The notes beneath the pieces are model-generated. The model saw only the letters and a list, made by a program, of their open reading frames with translations, did not search any database and was not told the origin of the DNA. A stretch of 64,000 nucleotides of DNA. Source: Immersiella caudata (lineage: Eukaryota; Ascomycota; Sordariomycetes; Sordariales; Lasiosphaeriaceae). The translations under genes were made by a program, and so were the position numbers. Shown one piece after another: positions 56,077 to 64,000 of this stretch (position 1 is its first letter; each line of letters opens with the position of its first letter). The stretch covers positions 4,960,001 through 5,024,000 of the forward strand of contig JAULSU010000004.1 of the NCBI GenBank assembly GCA_030512335.1. Reading direction: 5' to 3'.

Positions 56077-57535
56077 TATGGGAGTCGTCTCCCGCGTGTA
56101 GAAAGGAGGGGAGAGGTAGAAGCGGTGTGCAAGCGCGGTCGTTATCTGCAGCCGGACTGCACTACACTGCAACTCAGAGAGAATCCGGTGGAACGGACGC
56201 ACGACGTCTTTCAGCTAATAGGTAGCGGCTAGGGGGCACAGACGGAGCGGGGAGAAATCGAGCAGCTAGCCGGTATCCCTTGCTTTCGGCGGCCAGCCGG
56301 GTTAAGCGCTAGATATAGTTTGAGAAATTGTGCACTTTTGAGCCGGATTTTTCCTCTCTTGGTCGGCCATATCTAGGGAAGTGATGGGCGGAGGGATGCC
56401 CAACATGCTAGCTCGGGAAGAATCGTATCGTATCGTATCGCATGATGTTCCAGCCCAACTAGTTTGATCCTCGGCCGAAGATAGGAAACGGTTTTCGAGC
56501 CGGGCTGGAAGCGGTTCGGTGTAGCCCGGTCACGGATCGGCAGCTGTCACTGTGAGGTCCGGGGGAGCGGCTGGCTGGCAAGATCTGAAATCAGGAATGT
56601 CCCCGCCTTCGCCGGCTGCAAGGGGCTGACGCTAGGAGAAGGGATTTCAATGTTAGTGCCACAGATCTGAGGCATAGTACTAGACCGGTGACCGTGCGGT
56701 ATCTAAAAAGGGGGTCGAATCCGTACCTGGGTGAGCGACCAATCAGCTTCTGCCTGATCTGCAGTCGTCCCGACGCACCTGCAGCCGGTCTCGTGCCAAA
56801 CTGTCACCCCAGACCGGTTGCAAGTGTACCTTTGCCCGACCGGCCTGGCGGAAGGTCTTTGATCCTATTGGTTGCCCCGGCCCATCAGACTGCATTCAGA
56901 CCGGCCGACCAAGAGCGATTTTTTTTTCTTGCACTGGCAAAGCCCAACGTGGTCTTACTATCTGGCACGCCACGCAGAGTTACGTCAACAGAAATGGGAC
57001 GCAGTGAGTTGAGGCTCTGCGTCGCTTCCATGTCAGATCATTGCATCGGTGAGTTCGGGGGTTGTAGGTTGCCCACCTCAAGTTGACAGTCGAGCGCGGC
57101 CCACACCGGCCCTTCAATTGTGCCCATGCAACGGGAAACACGAACTAGGATACTGTCTTGGATGCCCCAGCATGTGATCATGCTCCTTGGACCCCAAAGA
57201 CCCATCTTGTCAAAGTAGCCTGTGCGGGCTCGACCCCGGCTATTACCAAGTTGGGAGGGATCTGGCACTGTCACGTAAAGCTGCAGTCGCTTCCTGGGAC
57301 AAGAATATTCTTCTTCGGTGCGCTATGTGACGCAACCTTCGAAGAAAACTGGAAGACCGAGAGCAACTTACGGTACTCTGAAGCTCAATGTTCCCAGCCG
57401 CTGTCCCATTTTACAAATTAACGAGTTGAGGCATGTAGAGGCTCCCAACAAAGGAAGAAGAGTAGAGAAAAATCGAAAACATAAAGGAACATCTTGAGAC
57501 TTCACAGCCTCGCCCCCCCCCCAGCACGGCGGCTG
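56077..57535. other. Intergenic region, no supported gene
   Basis: A short pentanucleotide run (ATCGT-type, about three and a half copies) lies near 56424-56443. No gene supported. Confidence 0.5.
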
Positions 57536-59930
57536 TCATTCGAACTTCTTCAGCCCAACGTTGTTGACGGTTCCTTCGGTGCGGTCAATGACAGTGTCCC
57601 GTGGTTGCCAGTTCGGTTCAAACATCTGCGCTACAAAGTACAGCTCATGCTCATACAAGTCATTCTCTGCGTTCGTCTTGATGATTTGCTCTAAATTAGA
57701 AGTGTTAGTCTTAATCATTCTAACTTCTTGTGTAGCAGCTCTTACCTCTCTCGTTCACCATACGCTTCGTCTGTTCGAGGAAGTGGATTTCGTCAACTGA
57801 CATGTGGGAGAACGGGGTAGCGTGTCGTCTACGCCAATCCTGGGCGAATGGGTTGGCCGATTCCGTGCGGTAGTGGTAATGCGAGAGAAAAACATTGGCC
57901 GTGTGGTGGCGTTCTTGGATGAAGTTTGGAATGGAATACCTCCGCTGAAGGGAGTCTGATCAGTGACCACTCTGGGATTGGATGAATGGGTTGACTCACC
58001 AGCAGCCCCTGTTTCCGAGCATTGTTGTAGTTCTCCTGAGATATCTTGGCGCAGCTGTGCAAAGACATAAACGTAACGAGGTACACCGTCATCCAGTTTC
58101 TCGGGTTGTTTGCCAACACAAGCTTTTGGAACTCGTCCAAAACTTGCTTCTGAAGCGGCTGGAGCACACCCAGCGTCAAGATCATGTCGAGTTGTTGAAT
58201 CATGACGGGCGGAAGGGGAATCTTCCCAAAGAGCGGACAGGTTCTGTCTTCCATCTCAGGGTCCATGTCAAGTCTCTCTTTGCCCACGATGTGTTCCATA
58301 GTGGCGGTTCTGCGGACGGCAAACCAGAACCGAAAGTAAAGACCCAACAACTTCCTCTCTTCATCAGACTGTGACTCCCCGTTAGAAGTGACAAATTTCT
58401 TCTCCACAGCCTAGACTCACATCTGTGCGCTGCATATGCATTCTTGCAAATTGGTAAGTGTCCTGGACCAGCTGATCGCTTCCCTTCAGGAAGAAATCCA
58501 TGCATGAGAATACATTGGCCGTGACATACTCTCGCATGTCCGCATTTGCCTTCTGCAAGTCGACGATGGCGTATGGCGTAGTCTCCTTGGTCTTCTTGAC
58601 GCCCTTTTTGTGGTCCATCCACGACCGATGCATGGAATCAATACCTGGGATTGGGACGAACTTCCGGACGGTGAGCTGCAGCGGCACCGGGCAAACGTCA
58701 GACTCCACCAGAATGGTCCTCACTTCTGAGTTTGCCCAGTTATCAATGTCTTTAAGTTTCATGACGGGCCACCGCTTCGTAAACTCAAGTCCTGGGGCTT
58801 TGCCGGTGCGGTATAGTGTGCTCGCCGTGAGCTTGTATCTCAAGCAAGGAAGATAGTGCACCTTTCGTTCAGACAAGTCCAAGCACGTGACACAAATGCC
58901 TTTGGGGTTTTGTCTGTCAATCTTGCACTGAATAGGAGGTGAAGGCCGCAGTATTAGCGGGCGATTATAAGCTTCGGACCGAGACAAGCGACAGCCGAAC
59001 ATCACGCACCTTGATCTTCTGCATTCTACACCGGATGCAGGCCGTGAGACCCCTCGTGAGACCAGCGTCTTCTTGGCGTTCACGGTCGTCATACGCCTTG
59101 CGTCGCTGCTGCCGAGACTGTGGCTGGCGTTGCAGGGGATCCACTGAGATGATTTGGAACTTGTCCACCTTCCGGACTTCTGTAGCTTGTTGTAGCTGCC
59201 GAGAACCTATGACGGCCCAGTCACTTGTCTCGTTGGTCTGTTGCATCGAAACTTGGTCAACCATTGTTGCGTCCAGTATCTCCCAAGTTGTCCCCGGAAT
59301 AGGCCTAACGCTGGAGTCTTGAGGAGTTGGGGGAGGGGCTGCTGGGTGGGGAGTACCAAACTGCTGAGTGGGCTGCTGGGGCCATAGACGAGTAGCAGAT
59401 GGATAAGCCTCGGATTCCACGAAGCCGGTAGTAGATGCTGAAGTCAAAGGGTGGCCTTGGTGGTCATGGGCGGGATGTGTATCATCGAGAAAACAATGAG
59501 GGTCAAAGTAGGTATCCGGTACGTGTTTATCGATGCCGCGGAAGTCCGAAGCCGTTATCGGCCAGTCCACGACGTCGACCGAACTCTCACTTTCCCTGGG
59601 AGAGGGGGAAGCCGGGACTTCGTCGTCGTTATCTGTGAGATAGAAGTTACTCTCTCGAACAAAAGCAGCAGCTTGCCCGATGTATCGTGCAGCGGCGTGT
59701 ATTGGGGAGGAACGGTAGGTACCATCAACATAAGCGCCCTCGGCGTCGATGTCAGTGATAGACTGCTGGGGTACTAGGCTCGTGGCTTCATGGGAAGATC
59801 CAGCAATTAACAACGACAGGCTTGATCCATGGGTCTTCAAGACGGAAGCAGCGCGTTCCAAGAGCTTAAGGTCCTCCTCCGAGATGCCCTCCAGGGAGGC
59901 CGAGCCCCGGGGGACCTTTGACCGTCCCAT
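57536..59930 (-). CDS. Zn2Cys6-type transcription factor
   Basis: Five exons: 59930-59010, 58927-58421, 58368-58000, 57944-57746 and 57690-57536; 716 residues, all junctions in phase. The zinc cluster is internal: C298-x2-C301-x6-C308-x10-C319-x2-C322-x12-C335 (TACIRCRMQKIK then CKIDRQNPKG). An intron splits it exactly before C308. The last spacing (12) is longer than the usual 6-9. The N-terminal 290 residues are acidic and Pro/Gln-rich, likely disordered. The C-terminal half is helical without the standard fungal_trans motif. Start MGRSKVPRG. It is divergent from the CmcJ/AsaB-like oxidoreductase 1.45 kb away. Confidence 0.82.
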
Positions 59931-61376
59931 TTTGCTTCGCTCGTCTTGGAAAGGACAGGGTCGTTTGACTGCCCGGTTCTGCAAAAGGGTCAACAGTAAA
60001 CTGGACTTGCCTACGGGCTCGGGGTGGGGCCGCGAGCGGTCGCTGATTATGTAGGTAGGATATGGCGCTGGGGATCAGTGATACAGAACAGGGGGTCTCG
60101 GGACCGGGGCCATGAGACACTGATCAGGGATACGACCAGCCACGCGGAGGAAGAGGCACAGGGGCTGAATGGGCGGCGGGATGGGCGGCGCGAAGATGAC
60201 TGAGAAAGGGGGTGGTCTTACCATCATGGATACAATTAACCGATGGGAAGGTGGCAGGCAGTGCGATGTTGCGGCGAGCCTGAAAGACGCAAATGGCGCG
60301 CCAATGTCCGACGGCGACGACCTAGTATGGTGGGCACAGAATTTTGTCGGTTGGGTAGGAGCAGTCAGTTGCGCAGGAAAAGGACACGGCTTGGGAATGC
60401 CGCGCCGGCACAAATTATCCCTGATTGACTGGCTTCGGCCGCAATGTAGGATCCAGCCTTAAAGAATGGGAACGCGAAGGCATGGCCACATCAGCAGTTT
60501 GCCAGATCTCCGTGCATGCGATATGACCTGACGCAAGATAGAGAGGAATTGTTGCGGCAGGCAAGAAAGTCCCGCGAAGGTTGCAGCTCTGTTGGCGTCC
60601 ACCCCCGCACCTTCCCCCACCCTGACGCGAGTCTTCTGCTTTTTTCGCTACCCTACATCATCCAGACCGGTTCCGAATTGGGAAGCCACAACCTGTAACC
60701 GCAAACTTGGGGGTGAGACGGCCGGTCCAGCGCTGGGCTCGTCGAGTGGCCAAGTCTACATACCAGGGACCCAGCCCGCACCCATCGATGTACGACGTAC
60801 CTCTACTAGAAGTACTCCCGGCCGGAGCCCGCCCGAATTGTGCTCGGTTGGAACTTTAGCATTTTGCTCTCTTTGCAATTCCTACCTGGGAGCCTCATGC
60901 TAGTATAGAACAGCAGAATTTCCACCACGCGACAGCAAATTTTACACCATGTTACTCATCGACGACCTCGGCGATACCTTCTAGCTTGTAGCACTCCCAC
61001 CTCTCGCAGTTGCAATTGCTGTTTGTCACGGGCTGTCGTGCATGATAATAACCTCAACATGATTGGAAAGGGCAGAGCGGACGGCCGGCAGATGGGTGTG
61101 TGGCAGTTTGGGTGGGAGCTCGCCCCGCCGTCTTCGAGAGGATGATGGCATGCAACCAACATGCGCGCCGTCAGGTGCAAGTCGCGCTCGCAGAGCCGCA
61201 TTCGCAGCGAAATCTCAAGAGGGGATCCGCTACGAGGGTAGATTCTGGTCCTTTCAGCTCCGACCACTCTCAACGATCAGCGCGCTTTTATTTCCTCATT
61301 TTCGACACCGCCAGCCACCAGCGACCAAATCACAGACCCAAGGCGACGATTCGCGCCCTAATTGGACACTGGACCG
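59931..61376. promoter_or_regulatory. Divergent intergenic region (Zn2Cys6 factor / oxidoreductase)
   Basis: 1.45 kb between opposed starts; large enough for complex regulation of both genes. Short frames inside have no support. Confidence 0.45.
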
Positions 61377-62924
61377 ATGAAACCGCCCGCCTCGGGGGGT
61401 TTTGGGGTGACCGACATGCGAGACAGTGATTCGGCGCCTCGCCGGAGCCAAGCCCAAATCACGAAAACTCAGCCATGGAGGCTCTTCTGGCCGCCGACGC
61501 CCGGCAGCGACGTGTATACAAGACTTTTGAACGAGCATCCCGATGTCTTGCTGTGGGAGTTCGACGCGACGCGACCATTCGACAGGCCCTGGAGGCAGTG
61601 GACAGACTGGTTCCAGGTTCAGGAAGGCAAACCCCCATCCTGGTCTTGCGCCAATCTCTCGTCACACATCGCCAGTGACTCAGACCGCCCGGACATCGTT
61701 GAGGATCGCCAGGCAGCCCGAATCATTCTGGATCAGCAAATAGAACTGCTTGATCTCCCCACCGTGCAGCCAGAGTCGTTCAATTATCTCGCGCCATTGG
61801 ATCTCTACGAAGATGAGAAGCCATACAAGTGCCAGCTTCCGGGGCCCTGCTTTGGGGAGTCAAAGATGAACAACCTGTTCTCCAAGAACTACCCCGATGT
61901 CGTGATCTCCAACGTGTCCGGATACGAGTCGTTGTTTTCTCTGGATCAGTCAGGTTTCGAGTTCGCCAAGTGTCCAGTGGATGTGCAAGGATGGTCTGAC
62001 GAGACGGTGCTGTCCACTTACCTCCCCGCGCTGGTCAAGTGGCTCAAACTTCGTCTCGGCTGCCAGGAAGTTTTCTGCTATGCCTACAATGTGCGTTCAA
62101 TCCGGCGATGGCGATAACGGTCGGAAACGTTTCGTCACCAGTTCCCTTCTGCCGCTAGGTTTCTGGAACTAAATGCAGCTCGATGTGGTATCCAGTTCCG
62201 CCGACATGGAAACGACATGGGCATCGGGAATGAGTTGAAGTATGGCGTCAAACCGCCATTCTTTCGAGTACATTGTGGTCTGTGAACCTTGATTCGAGAG
62301 GGTACAGGACTTGCGGACTAACAGCCGACGGCCACCAGACAGCAGCGAGGCGACCTGTCGAGAACGGCTTCAACTATACTTCCCCGGCTCTTTCAATGAC
62401 ATCATGAAGCGTCGGGTCCGATTCCTCAAGTATGTTTACCACCTTTCAAAGGAATGGGAACGTGGAAAGCAAAGGGGTTTCTCGGCACCCAGGGGCTCTT
62501 CGCGTCATGGAAACTAACAAGGCCCCAGCATATGGCGACCCCTTTCATCATCACCAGTCGAAGACTGCCCCCTCGCGCTCTGTGATTTCCGAACTGTGGA
62601 CAAGGAAGATTTGGTGCCGATGGACATTGTCTATCCGCATTTTGTTGACGAGGCGTACGAGGTTCGCTACAGCCCATCGCATCGGTGGTTTTACAAGAAG
62701 GGTATGGTCCAAGACGATGTCATCGTCTTCAAACTTTTCGACAATCTGGCCAGTGAAGCGACTGGTAGGTGTGATTTCATTTGTTGGCAACCATCTCCCA
62801 AGGCCGGTCTGACGTTTTGTTTCTTGACACAGTATGTCCTCACTCTGCGTTTGTCGATCCAACAGCTTCACCAACAAGTTCGCGCCGATCAAGCATCGAA
62901 GTGAAGATTGTTGTGCTTGGGTAG
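61377..62924 (+). CDS. CmcJ/AsaB-family oxidoreductase (hydroxylase/desaturase-like)
   Basis: Five exons: 61377-62090, 62142-62277, 62339-62429, 62529-62764 and 62833-62924; 422 residues, all phases consistent. Family landmarks are VVISNVSGYESLFSLDQSGFEF, CYAYN, PPFFRVHCDSSEA (H-x-D, candidate Fe ligands), FLNIWRPL, LALCDFRTVD, HRWFYKKGM and CPHSAFVDPTA then SSIEVKIVVLG. This fits the fungal CmcJ/AsaB/NvfI-like family, seen in several secondary-metabolite pathways and related to iron/2-oxoglutarate oxygenases; the substrate is unknown. The start ATG gives MKPPASGGFG; the frame upstream begins with TTG. The divergent Zn2Cys6 gene is the natural candidate regulator. Confidence 0.85.
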
Positions 62925-64000
62925 GTTGTTTTCCAGGGGGACAGTCAGCCCCCTTGTAGGGGTTGTTCGGTTGGATAATACCTGTGTTGTCGGGCGGCTT
63001 TTCGCTGAAGAAGTTGGAGAGCACTTTGACGGGCAGCCCTGTCCATTTCTGAGGTAACTCGGAAGTCATGATCTATGACAGTTCGCAAGTTATGTCTGAT
63101 TATTTTTTGGGATGCACGATGCATATGTCCGGTGAACACGACAGAGGGAGGAGTAGTCTTGCAGATGGGTGGAACATATGCTCAAGCGGGCGAGATCGAG
63201 GAGTTTTTCAAGGCCTGGATGGTCCCTCGGGTGATGAGTTGATACTTAGAATGAGATCACAGTATCATGTTATATAGATAATGGATGTCGTTTTCTACTC
63301 CAAGGTTGGATTGATTGATGACGAATAGCACTGGCAAACGGGATCAAACCCAACGTCGAGTCTTGGTTCTGGGTTGGCTCCGTGCGTCGCGGTGGTTGCT
63401 GTGGTTCCGACGGGTACCAGCAGTCAGCTGTCAGAAACCCCCCTGCTCTTCCGGCGCTGGTTGAAGACGGCATAATGGAGACCCAAACGCGTGGTGGTGG
63501 TGGTGTACGATCACTCCAGACCTCGAGAACATTGAAGTTCATTGATAGGGGACATAGGTCAAGCCCAAGCTCAAGGGCCTCGATTGTCGATCAAGTGCTG
63601 ACCGGGGCTTCTGGTCCGCAAATATCTATCTATGCTGATTGGAAGCGAGGAAATGTCTGAAAGTGGTGAAGTGGTTGCCTGTCAGACGAGACGGGAGGGT
63701 GCGTTGGGCAAATATTTTGACCGTTCAGATCCTGGAAGATGGCGAGTTCTGCATCGGGCGTTGATTGCATGTGCGAAAGTCGTTTACTCAGGTCTACAAG
63801 GGTCCGCTTCAGCCTCGGGATACACCATCGATTTAGGAGTGATGAGGACTCGGTTGAGGTGGAATGACGAACGGACGCGTCTGACGCGGCTTCAAGGGGT
63901 CAGAGCGCGCTGCTGGGTATCGAAAAATTCCGACACGCAACCGTTCCGCTTGTGGTGAGGAAGAATCCCGGGCCATGGAACAAAATGGTGTGGGTCTGAA
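62925..64000. other. Intergenic tail of the window
   Basis: No supported gene. Frames near 63068-63958 lack family signal and splice structure. Confidence 0.5.

Noticed and set aside
1..64000. CRISPR arrays, bacterial operons, integrases, retrotransposon or DNA transposon ORFs
   Set aside because: None seen; intron-bearing fungal genes throughout, no spaced direct-repeat arrays, no reverse transcriptase or transposase motifs.

Overview
The window is nuclear DNA of a filamentous ascomycete (Pezizomycotina, most likely a Sordariomycete). Genes have one to several short introns of about 46-172 nt with GT..AG ends and CTAAC-type branch sites. The families are typically fungal: a Zn2Cys6 regulator, APSES factor, fungal rhodopsin-domain receptor, class II hydrophobins and Pep7/FYVE. 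Two nuclear tRNA genes carry introns after position 37. I rebuilt exon structures by hand from splice sites and frame continuity; they are not experimentally verified.

Layout. 0-2 kb: 3' part of a GT2 polysaccharide synthase-like membrane enzyme. 3-18.4 kb: an accessory-looking island with two F-box proteins, an Hsp70-like ATPase divergent from a coiled-coil protein, a metallo-beta-lactamase-fold enzyme, a helical protein, a DUF6594-type membrane protein and a DUF7587-like protein. 19.7-21.2 kb: a class I terpene synthase with a serine run beside its metal-binding motif. 21.5-36 kb: a housekeeping block with tRNA-Gly, kinetochore Fta1, Pep7/Vac1, Met8, an APSES/ankyrin cell-cycle factor, an LYR-motif protein, a GNAT acetyltransferase and a 5'-nucleotidase. 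36-39 kb is gene-poor. 39-42 kb: rhodopsin-domain receptor and a GPI-type polysaccharide deacetylase. 44-51.5 kb: a third F-box-like protein, then a same-strand array of three very small class II hydrophobins, a decayed fourth copy, a frameshifted adhesin-like relic and tRNA-Leu. 53-63 kb: an NTF2-like protein, a small unknown gene, a Zn2Cys6 regulator and a divergent CmcJ/AsaB-like oxidoreductase.

The genes do not form one pathway. The most notable features are the hydrophobin array (birth and death of paralogues, one predicted GC-AG intron); the Hsp70-like gene, frame-consistent over nine exons but interrupted by one in-frame TAG and containing an apparent intron with an eroded donor; and a recurring switch from C-rich to G-rich coding sequence inside single genes on both strands. 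Two divergent pairs (Hsp70-like/coiled-coil and Zn2Cys6/oxidoreductase) may be co-regulated.
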